Source: Tatumella citrea (GTDB lineage Bacteria > Pseudomonadota > Gammaproteobacteria > Enterobacterales > Enterobacteriaceae). From it: a stretch of 64,000 nucleotides of DNA. Position numbers and translations under genes: made by a program. Shown here one piece after another: positions 52,798 to 61,626 of this stretch (position 1 is its first letter; each line of letters opens with the position of its first letter). The DNA lies in assembly GCF_002163585.1 (NCBI RefSeq), contig NZ_CP015579.1, positions 3,472,001 to 3,536,000 on the forward strand. The letters are read 5' to 3'. Below the pieces are notes generated by a model that was given only the letters and a program-made list of their open reading frames with translations, searched no databases and was not told where the DNA came from.

Positions 52798-52832
52798 ATA
52801 CTGGTCTACCTACTAACTTTCAGGATCTCTCT

Positions 52833-53417
52833 ATGACTGTCGTTCAGGATCAAAAATCCACGGCCTATGACAAACTACTGATGGCTGCCAGAGTGCTGTT
52901 TTATAACTACGGCATTGCTGCCACTGGTATCGATGCGGTAGTGAAACGGGCCGGTGTGGCTAAAAAAAGTTTGTATAACAATTTCAGTTCCAAAGACGCA
53001 CTGATTGAGGCCTATCTGACAGCTCGTCATCAGGAATGGCTGGATCTCTATCAGCGCCGTTCTGCAACCGCAACCACTCCTCAGCAAGGCATCATGGCCG
53101 TATTTAACGCCTATACCGATCACGCTGAATTTGAATACGAATATGCTTTTCGTGGCTGCGGGCTGCTGAATGCCGCCGCAGAACTGCCTACCGGAGCTCC
53201 TGGCCGTAAAGCTATTTGTCAGCACAAACAACAGGTGGAAGATATTCTGAAACAGCACATTAGTCAGTTGACGAAAGACCAGACGCGCTGTGATTTACTG
53301 GCCCGACATTTATCATTTCTGCTGGAAGGAAGCATTACACGGGCCGGTCTGGAAGGTAACAGTGACTGCATAAGCCAGGCCTCCGCCATGGCACAAAGCC
53401 TGCTGGAGACCCTATGA
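52833..53417 (+). CDS. TetR/AcrR-family transcriptional regulator
   Basis: A 194-aa regulator with an N-terminal helix-turn-helix at about residues 12-58 (KLLMAARVLFYNYGIAATGIDAVVKRAGVAKKSLYNNFSSKDALIEAYL) split across the usual TetR_N helices. A variable ligand domain follows, with cysteine in FRGCGLLNAAAELP, a stretch seen in many TetR proteins of this subgroup. Its stop overlaps the start of the transporter gene (ATGA), so the two are cotranscribed and the transporter is its likely target. Confidence 0.9.
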   Translation: MTVVQDQKSTAYDKLLMAARVLFYNYGIAATGIDAVVKRAGVAKKSLYNNFSSKDALIEAYLTARHQEWLDLYQRRSATATTPQQGIMAVFNAYTDHAEFEYEYAFRGCGLLNAAAELPTGAPGRKAICQHKQQVEDILKQHISQLTKDQTRCDLLARHLSFLLEGSITRAGLEGNSDCISQASAMAQSLLETL

Positions 53418-54340
53418 CCTCACAGACTTCTCGCCCGCAGGCAGGAATAGCCGCCGTGCTGGCCGCCTCTGTTCTCTGGGGAACGACGGGGACTGCCGCG
53501 ACTTTCGCTTCAGGCGTCAGCCCATTGGCGATTGGAGCGGTGGCTATGGGGGGTGGCGGAATATTACAGGCTTTGCTGGCCCTGCCAAAAATGCTCTCCG
53601 GTCGCCGGCAGATTGCAGCTAACTGGCTGAATTTACTTATTGGCGCACTGGCGGTCGCCGTTTATCCGCTGGCGTTTTATGCCTCGATGCATTATGCCGG
53701 AGTGGCGGCAGGTACTGTGATTTCTATTGGTTCTGCCCCGCTGTTATCCGCGTTGATCGAATACTATTTTGACGGACATCCACTTAGCCGCCAGTGGATC
53801 TGTGGTGCATCGATCGGAGTGGCCGGGATGATTCTGCTGTGTATTGCCGAAGACCGGGCTGCTACTTCCGGAGACAGCCTGCAAACACTAAGTGGTATTT
53901 TGCTGGGACTGGTGGCTGGCTTCACTTATGCTCTTTATTCATGGTCAGCACGACGCATGATGCACAACAGCGTCAATGCCACGGCCGCCATGGGTTCCAC
54001 TTTCGGAGCCGGTGGGATACTGCTGATTCCTGTATTACTGTTGACCGGCGCACCACTGCTGGCCTCCACTACCAATATCGCCGTCGCTCTTTATATGGCA
54101 CTGGTGCCAATGTTTATCGGTTATCTGTGCTACGGAATCGGCCTGGCACGCATCAAAGCCAGTACCGCTACCACGTTGTCATTAACAGAGCCGGTAGTCG
54201 CGGCCTTGCTGGCGGTGACTCTGGTGGGAGAACGCCTGCCGGCTTCCGGCTGGGCCGGTATCGGGCTTATCATCCTGTGTCTGGTCATTATTACCCTGCC
54301 GGCGCGATTGTTCCGTCTGCGTCGTCGTGTTACCGCATGA
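53414..54340 (+). CDS. EamA/DMT-superfamily transporter
   Basis: A 308-aa inner-membrane protein with ten predicted helices in two EamA repeats (residues about 10-145 and 155-300): AAVLAASVLWGTTGTAATF, APLLSALIEYYF; then GILLGLVAGFTYALYSWSAR, TATTLSLTEPVVAALLAVTLVGERL. The second-repeat TEPV motif is typical of drug/metabolite exporters of the RhaT/YddG group. Substrate unknown. Regulated most likely by the overlapping TetR gene. Confidence 0.9.
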   Translation: MTSQTSRPQAGIAAVLAASVLWGTTGTAATFASGVSPLAIGAVAMGGGGILQALLALPKMLSGRRQIAANWLNLLIGALAVAVYPLAFYASMHYAGVAAGTVISIGSAPLLSALIEYYFDGHPLSRQWICGASIGVAGMILLCIAEDRAATSGDSLQTLSGILLGLVAGFTYALYSWSARRMMHNSVNATAAMGSTFGAGGILLIPVLLLTGAPLLASTTNIAVALYMALVPMFIGYLCYGIGLARIKASTATTLSLTEPVVAALLAVTLVGERLPASGWAGIGLIILCLVIITLPARLFRLRRRVTA

Positions 54341-54349
54341 TCTTTGCCG

Positions 54350-54381
54350 CATCCTGGAAAACTACCTTGTTTTCCGGGATG
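54350..54381 (+). terminator. Hairpin after the EamA transporter gene
   Basis: CATCCTGGAAAAC-TACCTT-GTTTTCCGGGATG: 13-bp stem with one T-G pair, 9 bp after the stop. No T-run follows, so termination is uncertain. Confidence 0.4.
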
Positions 54382-54477
54382 ACATCCGCTGTCGCTCTCT
54401 GTGATTATGCCCGGAAACAGGCTACACTCCACAGCTGAATTATCATGATCAATATGTATTAAAAGAGGCTCATTCTC

Positions 54478-56145
54478 GTGGCTCAATTCGTTTACAGCAT
54501 GCATCGCGTGGGCAAAGTTGTCCCGCCAAAGCGGCATATCCTGAAGAACATCTCCCTGAGTTTTTTCCCCGGGGCCAAAATCGGGGTTCTGGGACTTAAC
54601 GGTGCCGGTAAATCCACCCTGTTGCGCATTATGGCCGGTATTGATACCGACATTGAGGGTGAAGCACGTCCTCAGCCTGGCCTGAAAATTGGCTACCTGC
54701 CACAGGAACCAAAACTTAATCCTGAACACACTGTCCGTGAATCCGTTGAAGAAGCCATGGCAGAAGTGGTTGGCGCGCTGAAGCGTCTGGATGAAGTTTA
54801 TGCACTGTACGCCGATCCCGATGCAGACTTTGATAAGCTGGCTGCAGAACAGGGACGTCTGGAAGAAATCATCCAGGCACATGACGGCCACAACATTAAC
54901 ACTCAGTTTGAACGTGCAGCCGATGCTCTGCGCCTGCCAGACTGGGATGCAAAAATTGCCAATCTCTCCGGGGGGGAACGTCGTCGTGTCGCCCTGTGTC
55001 GTCTGCTGTTAGAAAAACCTGACATGCTGCTGCTCGACGAACCTACCAACCACCTGGATGCTGAGTCTGTCGCCTGGCTGGAACGTTTCCTGCACGACTT
55101 CGAAGGAACGGTAGTGGCGATTACCCACGACCGTTACTTCCTGGATAATGTGGCCGGCTGGATTCTGGAACTGGACCGTGGTGAAGGTATTCCGTGGGAA
55201 GGTAACTACTCCTCCTGGCTGGAGCAGAAAGATCAGCGGCTGGCTCAGGAAGCGTCCTCAGAAGCAGCTCGTCGCAAATCGATTGAAAAAGAGCTGGAAT
55301 GGGTACGTCAGGGGGCTAAAGGCCGTCAGTCTAAAGGTAAAGCCCGTCTGGCACGCTTTGAAGAGCTGAACAGCGTTGAGTACCAGAAACGTAACGAAAC
55401 CAGTGAGCTGTTTATCCCACCTGGCGCACGTCTCGGGGATAAAGTGGTTGAGGTGAATAACCTGACCAAGAGCTACGGTGATCGTCTGCTGATTGATGAC
55501 CTGAGCTTCTCAGTACCGAAAGGGGCCATCGTCGGAATTATCGGGGCGAACGGTGCCGGTAAATCGACCCTGTTCCGTATGCTATCCGGGCAGGAACAGC
55601 CAGATTCAGGCAGCATTGAACTGGGTGAAACCGTGAAACTGGCGTCAGTTGATCAGTTCCGTGATGCGATGGACAACAGCAAAACGGTCTGGGAAGAAGT
55701 GTCCGGCGGTCAGGACATCATGAAAATTGGTAACTTTGAAATGCCGAGCCGCGCTTATGTGGGTCGTTTCAACTTCAAAGGGACTGACCAGGGCAAACGT
55801 GTTGGTGAGCTGTCTGGTGGTGAGCGTGGCCGTCTGCACCTGGCCAAACTGCTGCAGGTTGGCGGCAACCTGTTACTGCTCGATGAACCTACCAACGACC
55901 TGGACGTGGAAACCCTGCGGGCCCTGGAAAACGCCCTGCTGGAGTTCCCGGGCTGTGCCATGGTTATCTCGCATGACCGCTGGTTCCTTGACCGCATCGC
56001 TACCCATATCCTTGATTACCAGGATGAAGGGAATATCGCCTTCTTCGAAGGTAACTTCACCGAATATGAAGAGTACAAGAAACGGACTCTGGGTGCTGAA
56101 GCACTGGAACCAAAACGTATCAAGTACAAGCGTATGACCAAGTAG
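54478..56145 (+). CDS. ettA: Energy-dependent translational throttle protein EttA (ABC-F)
   Basis: A 555-aa ABC-F ATPase (same length as E. coli EttA) that binds the ribosomal E site and gates elongation by ADP/ATP ratio. It starts with GTG (AQFVYSMHRVGKVVPPKRH). The two ABC domains have Walker A GLNGAGKST and GANGAGKST (E. coli has GPNGAGKST), signatures LSGGERRRVAL and LSGGERGRLHL, and Walker B LLLLDEPTNHLD and LLLLDEPTNDLD. The arm and linker are intact. In E. coli it neighbours slt; here the urea region is in between. Confidence 0.97.
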   Translation: MAQFVYSMHRVGKVVPPKRHILKNISLSFFPGAKIGVLGLNGAGKSTLLRIMAGIDTDIEGEARPQPGLKIGYLPQEPKLNPEHTVRESVEEAMAEVVGALKRLDEVYALYADPDADFDKLAAEQGRLEEIIQAHDGHNINTQFERAADALRLPDWDAKIANLSGGERRRVALCRLLLEKPDMLLLDEPTNHLDAESVAWLERFLHDFEGTVVAITHDRYFLDNVAGWILELDRGEGIPWEGNYSSWLEQKDQRLAQEASSEAARRKSIEKELEWVRQGAKGRQSKGKARLARFEELNSVEYQKRNETSELFIPPGARLGDKVVEVNNLTKSYGDRLLIDDLSFSVPKGAIVGIIGANGAGKSTLFRMLSGQEQPDSGSIELGETVKLASVDQFRDAMDNSKTVWEEVSGGQDIMKIGNFEMPSRAYVGRFNFKGTDQGKRVGELSGGERGRLHLAKLLQVGGNLLLLDEPTNDLDVETLRALENALLEFPGCAMVISHDRWFLDRIATHILDYQDEGNIAFFEGNFTEYEEYKKRTLGAEALEPKRIKYKRMTK

Positions 56146-56153
56146 TATTGAGC

Positions 56154-56182
56154 TTACCGGGCCCGGCGGCCCGGTAACTTTT
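56154..56182. terminator. Terminator between convergent ettA and nadR
   Basis: TTACCGGGCC-CGGC-GGCCCGGTAA followed by CTTTT on the plus strand; perfect 10-bp stem. Confidence 0.75.
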
Positions 56183-56193
56183 CGGGTGTTATC

Positions 56194-57453
56194 CTAACGC
56201 TGACGTTCCGGTGGCAACTGATCAGCCGGATGTTCCAGCATATGTTTCACCAGTTCAATACAACGCAGGAAGCGGGAATCATAGTCATCTTCCTCAACCC
56301 GCACATAGCGAATATTGTTCTGCTCCAGCATCCCCAGCAGCATCGTCTGAAACTCCCGCCGGTCAACCGAACTGCCCAGACTACGCAAGCCATCTGCCAC
56401 CCAGGGCACATTATTCTCCAGCACTATCACCAGATCAAAACGGTATTCATCAATTAGCGCCTGGACAAACGGGTGCTGGCGCCCTTCGTATTTCAGGCAA
56501 AAAGCCTGAGTCGTCACGAAATCAGTATCAATAAAGGCGACTTTATTGGCATATTTCACCGCAAAATCAATATACTGTGCCTGACCCAGTGCAATTTTAT
56601 CGTAATCTGAATACTGCAATGCAATCTCATCGCCGCCCAGATGAGAAAACACATAATCACGCCCATATTCCCACGCACTGGTGGTGTTGAAAATGTTCGC
56701 CAGCTTATTCACCAGGGTAGATTTGCCACTGGATTCTCCGCCAAGTAACGCGACCTTACGGACGAAGAACGGCTTCACTTCAGTCGGAATATAGTCCCAG
56801 TAACGAAACGGATCCTGACGGATCTGCTTGCCACTGATATTCATAAATGAACGATCAGGATCGACCAGTACCGCCTGAATCGACAGATGTTTTTCGAACA
56901 TCGGCGCGTCGGCAGCCTCGCTGGTGTACACCTTATCAGGAACAATTCCTTGCGCGGCGAGGAACTGTTTCATACCGTGACTCCAGACATCCCAACCGTG
57001 CGGATATGGCTCCATTCCTTCTTCATTGAAAGAGTGGATGCGAATATTTTTCTGGTATTTAAAGGTCTGCAATAACCAGCGCAAACGGTCACTGGTGGTT
57101 GGCTGTTCAGACATTGAACTGCTTTCAAATAACAGGCGATCCCGTGGATCATCGTGCCCCATAATGATATGCAGTTCATCAACCTGGCTGCAGGCACGCT
57201 GTATCAGGTAGATATGACCGGTATGCAACGGATAGAATTTGCCAAACACCACTCCAACCGTTTTCTGACGGCGGGGAAATTCCAACCCAAGAAAGCGATG
57301 TAATGCTTCCAGTTTTCGGGCACTGGGGCTGTTTATTTTGGCGTTAATCAGCTGGCTCAGGTAGCCCTTAGTCATATCGCAGGCATCCGCTACCTGCTGT
57401 AGCGTGTATCCTTGCTGACGAATTGCCTTTTTCAGATAGTCATAAGTCGACAT
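56194..57453 (-). CDS. nadR: Trifunctional NAD regulator/NMN adenylyltransferase/ribosylnicotinamide kinase
   Basis: A 419-aa protein (E. coli NadR 410). Residues 1-60 are a helix-turn-helix repressor domain (YTLQQVADACDMTKGYLSQLINAK). Residues 63-225 form the NMN adenylyltransferase domain with VVFGKFYPLHTGHIYL. From about residue 230 there is a nucleoside kinase domain with the P-loop LLGGESSGKSTLVNKLA. It represses NAD synthesis genes when NAD is high and salvages ribosylnicotinamide. It is last in serB-radA-nadR, as in E. coli. Confidence 0.96.
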   Translation of the reverse strand: MSTYDYLKKAIRQQGYTLQQVADACDMTKGYLSQLINAKINSPSARKLEALHRFLGLEFPRRQKTVGVVFGKFYPLHTGHIYLIQRACSQVDELHIIMGHDDPRDRLLFESSSMSEQPTTSDRLRWLLQTFKYQKNIRIHSFNEEGMEPYPHGWDVWSHGMKQFLAAQGIVPDKVYTSEAADAPMFEKHLSIQAVLVDPDRSFMNISGKQIRQDPFRYWDYIPTEVKPFFVRKVALLGGESSGKSTLVNKLANIFNTTSAWEYGRDYVFSHLGGDEIALQYSDYDKIALGQAQYIDFAVKYANKVAFIDTDFVTTQAFCLKYEGRQHPFVQALIDEYRFDLVIVLENNVPWVADGLRSLGSSVDRREFQTMLLGMLEQNNIRYVRVEEDDYDSRFLRCIELVKHMLEHPADQLPPERQR

Positions 57454-57539
57454 TCATTGCCTCTTGTCATCTGCCGGACAGCTGTCTGGCATCCACTTTG
57501 CTGCGCTGCCGGTAACCGGGTACTACAGGGGTGACAGAA

Positions 57540-57560
57540 CCGGCACAAAAAAAGTGCCGG
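57540..57560 (-). other. Hairpin after radA
   Basis: CCGGCAC-AAAAAAA-GTGCCGG lies 11 bp past the radA stop. On the minus strand the T-run is in the loop, so the arrangement is not that of a normal terminator; may allow partial read-through into nadR. Confidence 0.4.
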
Positions 57561-57570
57561 CCCGGGTATA

Positions 57571-58956
57571 TCATGCCAGTTCTTCTAAAACATCCAGTGC
57601 ATCGGACAGCTTTTTGACAGTATAAACCGTCATCCCTTCCGGGGGCTTTTTAGGAGCGTTGGCGGCTGGAACTATCGCGCGACGAAAACCGTGTTTCGCC
57701 GCCTCAGAAATACGCTCCTGACCGCTGGGTACCGGGCGAATTTCACCCGCCAGTCCCACTTCTCCAAAGATAACCAAATCCTGCGGCAACGGACGATCAC
57801 GCAGGCTGGAAACCATTGCCAGCAATAATGCCAGATCGGCACTGGTTTCGGTGACTTTTACGCCACCGACAACATTAACGAATACGTCCTGATCCGCCAT
57901 TTGCAATCCGCCATGACGATGCAAAACTGCCAGCAAAATGGCTAAACGATTTTGCTCCAGTCCGACGGCCACCCGGCGGGGATTACCCATCATTGAATGG
58001 TCGACCAGGGCCTGAATCTCCACCAGCAATGGCCGGGTACCTTCCCAAATCACCACCACAGAACTTCCGGAAGTGACCTCATCGCCCCGGGACAGAAAAA
58101 TAGCGGAAGGGTTGCTGACTTCGCGCATTCCCTGCTCTGTCATAGCGAATACACCCAACTCGTTCACTGCACCAAAACGATTTTTGTGGCTGCGCAGGGT
58201 CCGAAAGCGTGAGTCTGCATCACCATCCAGCAATACCGAACAGTCAATACAGTGTTCAAGAACTTTAGGTCCGGCCAGCGAGCCGTCTTTAGTGACATGC
58301 CCGACCATCACTATCGCTACGTCATGCATTTTGGCAAATCGCGTCAGATAAGCCGCGGTTTCCCGGACCTGCGCCACGCTGCCAGGCGAAGACTGGATAT
58401 CGGCCATATGCATTACCTGGATGGAATCAATAACCATCAGACGCGGTTTCTCTTCCGAGGCAATCTGGCAAATTTGTTCAATGCTGGTTTCAGACAGCAT
58501 ATTCAGATTATCTGTCGGCAGTCCCAAACGATGGGCACGCATCGCCACCTGCTGCAATGACTCTTCCCCGGTGACATACAGCGTTTTCATCTGCTCACCG
58601 AGTTTACACAACGTCTGCAACAGTAAGGTCGATTTCCCGGCTCCCGGATTTCCGCCGATCAGAATGGCGCTGCCTGGTACCACACCACCTCCCAGCACCC
58701 GGTCGAATTCTTTAAACCCGCTACTGAAACGAGGTAACGCTTCCAGGCTAATCTCTGAAAGTTTTTGTACTTTGGAGACTCCGGCACTGCCTGCATAACC
58801 AGACAATCGCTCGTTTCTGGCCGCCGTGGGAGTCGCAGCGATGCGCACCTCAGTGATACTGTTCCATGCCTGACAGGCACTGCATTGTCCCTGCCAGCGC
58901 GGATAGTCAGCTCCGCACTCATTACAAACGTATGCACGTTTTACCGCTTTGGCCAA
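57571..58956 (-). CDS. radA: DNA repair protein RadA (branch migration)
   Basis: RecA-like DnaB-type motor aiding homologous recombination. The 461 aa (E. coli 460) start with a zinc finger (CNECGADYPRWQGQCSACQAW), then a RecA core with Walker A GGNPGAGKSTLL and the RadA-specific KNRFGAVNELG motif. A C-terminal Lon-protease-like domain follows (VNVVGGVKVTETSADLALLLAMVSS, GEVGLAGEIRPV). It starts 14 bp after serB. Confidence 0.97.
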   Translation of the reverse strand: MAKAVKRAYVCNECGADYPRWQGQCSACQAWNSITEVRIAATPTAARNERLSGYAGSAGVSKVQKLSEISLEALPRFSSGFKEFDRVLGGGVVPGSAILIGGNPGAGKSTLLLQTLCKLGEQMKTLYVTGEESLQQVAMRAHRLGLPTDNLNMLSETSIEQICQIASEEKPRLMVIDSIQVMHMADIQSSPGSVAQVRETAAYLTRFAKMHDVAIVMVGHVTKDGSLAGPKVLEHCIDCSVLLDGDADSRFRTLRSHKNRFGAVNELGVFAMTEQGMREVSNPSAIFLSRGDEVTSGSSVVVIWEGTRPLLVEIQALVDHSMMGNPRRVAVGLEQNRLAILLAVLHRHGGLQMADQDVFVNVVGGVKVTETSADLALLLAMVSSLRDRPLPQDLVIFGEVGLAGEIRPVPSGQERISEAAKHGFRRAIVPAANAPKKPPEGMTVYTVKKLSDALDVLEELA

Positions 58957-58970
58957 AATGACTCCTCAGC

Positions 58971-59948
58971 TTATCGTTGTTCGTGGATCAAACCACCACT
59001 CAGAATACAGAGCACACCGATCAGGGATGCATTTCGAATGGTTACGCCGGCCTTTTCGTTCACCTTGGGTTTGGCATGATAAGCAATCCCCAATCCTGCG
59101 GCTTTCATCATGACCAGGTCATTGGCTCCGTCGCCAATTGCCACGGTCTGGTGCTTCGGAATGTCAAACCGGGTTGCCAGTTTTTCCAGAGTCACTGCTT
59201 TATATTTTGCATCAACAATGGTGCCCAGCACATTACCCGTCAGCCGGCCATCGTAAATTTCCAGCTCATTGGCCGCTACCGCCACCAGGTCCAGTTCATC
59301 ACGTAAATAGTCGGCAAAAAAGGTAAAGCCTCCGGAAGCAATGGCCACTTTCCAGCCATGCGACTGTAGCTCAGCCACCATAGTACGCAGGCCCGGCATC
59401 AGCGGCAGCTCATCACGAACCTGTTTAAGGATTGATGCATCAGCGTCTTTCAGTGCAGCAACACGCTGGCGCAGGCTGGCTTCAAAATCCAGCTCACCAC
59501 GCATGGCTCGCTCGGTAACTTCTGCAACCTGTTCACCACAGCCGGCCAGTTTGGCAATTTCATCAATGCACTCAATTTCGATTGCAGTCGAGTCCATATC
59601 CATCACCAGTAATCCGGGAGTTTTCAAGTGCGGTAACTCCCCCAGAGGTACGACATCCAGGCCGCACTCATGAGCCAGTTTACTGGCACGGGGTGTCAGA
59701 GAACCGGCCAGCCGGATCACCTGCATATCCTCGACAGACCAGCCACTGACGATTACCATGGCTGCACCCAGACGATGCTGATAGTCAGTCAGGCGCTGTT
59801 TATCCAGCCCCTGCCCGTAAAGTAACCAGCCGGTACTGCCGGCACGGTAATCCAGTGGCATTACTTCATCACCACTTAAAGATAAAGGCAGACCCGGCCA
59901 TTGCGCGACATTCGCAGGCAGATCACACCAGGTAAGACGGTTTGGCAT
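58971..59948 (-). CDS. serB: Phosphoserine phosphatase
   Basis: Last step of serine synthesis. The 325 aa (E. coli 322) have a family-specific N-terminal region of about 110 residues and a HAD domain with the nucleophile in LLVMDMDSTAIEIECIDEIAKLAG. Motif II is AIASGGFTFFADYL, and the Mg-binding loop is VAIGDGANDLVMMKAAGLGIAY. It is first in serB-radA-nadR and divergent from ytjB. Confidence 0.97.
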   Translation of the reverse strand: MPNRLTWCDLPANVAQWPGLPLSLSGDEVMPLDYRAGSTGWLLYGQGLDKQRLTDYQHRLGAAMVIVSGWSVEDMQVIRLAGSLTPRASKLAHECGLDVVPLGELPHLKTPGLLVMDMDSTAIEIECIDEIAKLAGCGEQVAEVTERAMRGELDFEASLRQRVAALKDADASILKQVRDELPLMPGLRTMVAELQSHGWKVAIASGGFTFFADYLRDELDLVAVAANELEIYDGRLTGNVLGTIVDAKYKAVTLEKLATRFDIPKHQTVAIGDGANDLVMMKAAGLGIAYHAKPKVNEKAGVTIRNASLIGVLCILSGGLIHEQR

Positions 59949-60066
59949 CAGAGCTCCTGTAGGGGGACAACAAAACCACGCAAGAGGCTACCCCGAGTGC
60001 AGCTATTCTGGCAACATAAACCATAAGTCATTACGATTATTCGCGTAGGAATGAGACACGCCGCCC

Positions 60067-60783
60067 ATGGCACAACAGAAAATCAAGTTTACCCTGCACC
60101 GCTCAGTGATCATTCTGGCCTGCCTGGCATTGCTGGTACTGCTGATGCAGGGAGCGTCCTGGTTCAGCCTGAACAGCCAGAAAGTACAATCCACTCAGGT
60201 CCGACAACTGGCAGAAACTCTTTCCCGGCAGGTCGCATTTAGCCTGGTCCCGTTACTCAATGACAGTAATAACCAACAGGGAAAGATTGAAGCGATTTTA
60301 AATCAGCTGACCACCAACAGTCGGATACTCGATGCTTCAGTCTATGACACTAACGGCGCACTGGTTGCCCGTAGTGGCGAAAGCATCACGGTCAGGGATC
60401 GCCTGGGGCTTGACGGACAACGTGCCGGCAGCTATTTCAATCATCAGATTGTTCAGCCAGTACAGGGCAAAAACGGGCCGCTGGGCTTTTTGCGACTGAC
60501 ACTGGATACCCATGTACTGGCCACTGAATCCCGGCAAGTAGATAACACCACCAATATATTGCGACTGATGATGTTGCTGGCTCTGGCTATCGGCCTGGTA
60601 CTGAGCCGTACGTTGTTGAGAAACCGGCGCAGTCACTGGCAGCAGTCCCCCTTCCTGCTGACGGCCAGCCAGCCAGTACCGGCGGAACCGGAAGACAACG
60701 ACCAGCCATCGCCCGCCAGGAAGGCTCCGGCCAAATATTCCCGACCACCACGTAACCGTAAAAGACGCCGCTCTTCACGCTAG
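60067..60783 (+). CDS. ytjB: Membrane protein YtjB (Smp)
   Basis: A 238-aa inner-membrane protein (E. coli YtjB/Smp 214 aa). It has an N-terminal anchor (SVIILACLALLVLLMQGASWF), a periplasmic domain of about 130 residues (VRQLAETLSRQVAFSLVPLL, LTTNSRILDASVYDTNGALVARSGES) and a second membrane segment near residues 163-178. A basic C-terminal tail ends in RNRKRRRSSR. The tail accounts for the extra length. Function is not known; the serB-divergent location is conserved in enterobacteria. Confidence 0.92.
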   Translation: MAQQKIKFTLHRSVIILACLALLVLLMQGASWFSLNSQKVQSTQVRQLAETLSRQVAFSLVPLLNDSNNQQGKIEAILNQLTTNSRILDASVYDTNGALVARSGESITVRDRLGLDGQRAGSYFNHQIVQPVQGKNGPLGFLRLTLDTHVLATESRQVDNTTNILRLMMLLALAIGLVLSRTLLRNRRSHWQQSPFLLTASQPVPAEPEDNDQPSPARKAPAKYSRPPRNRKRRRSSR

Positions 60784-60801
60784 TCCTGCCAATACCTGCC
60801 A

Positions 60802-60826
60802 GTCTGTTCACAAATAGTGAACAGAC
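60802..60826. other. Perfect inverted repeat after ytjB
   Basis: GTCTGTTCAC-AAATA-GTGAACAGAC, a 10-bp perfect stem 19 bp after the ytjB stop and followed by a C-run, not T. It could be a weak terminator, or an operator for genes to the right. Confidence 0.45.
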
Positions 60827-61047
60827 CCCCGCTTTAAATGTTAATTTCGTGTAACAACAATTTCTGCCATGCTTACCTGCATATCGCTGCGGCTAATGCA
60901 CTCTGACGGCAGTCTGGTCACCAGCCCCGCAACAATCGGCAAATATGGCGACCAGGTATTTCTATACTTAGTACCATCCGCCGCAGCCTGTAGCGGCTCT
61001 CGCTACTGGCTTAACCAGATTCATCACCGACGATGAGGAACCCGACA

Positions 61048-61575
61048 ATGTCATTATCTGAGTTGATTAATAAGTACCAGATTAATATCGAAGCAGCCCG
61101 TAAGGCAGACGATTATGTGTTTAATCACACCATGATCCGCGTGAAAGACCTGCCGAAAGCCATCGATTTCTATAGCAAGGTTCTTGGATTTATTCCGGTG
61201 TATGAAGAACGTTTTGAAGAGGCTGCTTTTACCATCGTTTATCTGGTACGCCGTCCGTTGTCTGAGATCCCACAGGACGATCAGCAACTGAAACAATGGG
61301 CATTAAGTCAGCCCGGCGTGCTGGAACTGACCTGGAACCACGGCACAGAAAAAGAGGCTGATTTCCACTATCACAACGGAAATGCCCAGCCACAAGGATT
61401 TGGACATCTGTGTGTCAGCGTACCCGATGTCCGCCAGGCCTGTGAGCGCTTTGAACAGCTGTCGGTGCCTTTCCAGAAAAAGTTATCGGAGGGCCGCATG
61501 AACTACGTGGCTTTTATTAAGGATCCTGACGGCTACTGGATTGAGATTCTGCAACCTACCCCGTTGGATAACTAA
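61048..61575 (+). CDS. gloA: Lactoylglutathione lyase (glyoxalase I)
   Basis: Isomerises the methylglyoxal-glutathione adduct to S-lactoylglutathione. The start MSLSELINKYQ is chosen because GAGGAA precedes it at the right distance; another ATG five codons upstream does not have one. At 175 aa it is the longer glyoxalase I form (E. coli GloA is 135 aa) with an N-terminal extension. Metal ligands inferred from the family are His27 (FNHTMIRVKD), Glu93 (VLELTWNHG), His120 (GFGHLCVSV) and Glu166 (WIEILQ). It is 51 bp upstream of an aldehyde dehydrogenase gene on the same strand. Confidence 0.92.
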   Translation: MSLSELINKYQINIEAARKADDYVFNHTMIRVKDLPKAIDFYSKVLGFIPVYEERFEEAAFTIVYLVRRPLSEIPQDDQQLKQWALSQPGVLELTWNHGTEKEADFHYHNGNAQPQGFGHLCVSVPDVRQACERFEQLSVPFQKKLSEGRMNYVAFIKDPDGYWIEILQPTPLDN

Positions 61576-61626
61576 CTATCCGTTTACCGTGGTTATCGCT
61601 AACCTTTCACTGTACCGGAGAATTCT

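Larger units (their letters stand above)
52224..52832. other. Long intergenic region between lipoprotein gene and tetR
   Basis: About 610 bp without an intact gene. It should hold the promoters of the divergent lipoprotein and tetR genes. It includes a possible short coding relic (52497-52661), two copies of CACCGGTTAT about 50 bp apart, and the inverted repeat before tetR. Confidence 0.5.

Noticed and set aside
54130..54891. A 253-codon minus-strand frame across the EamA gene end and ettA start
   Set aside because: Antisense to two clear genes and spans their intergenic hairpin; no recognisable domain.
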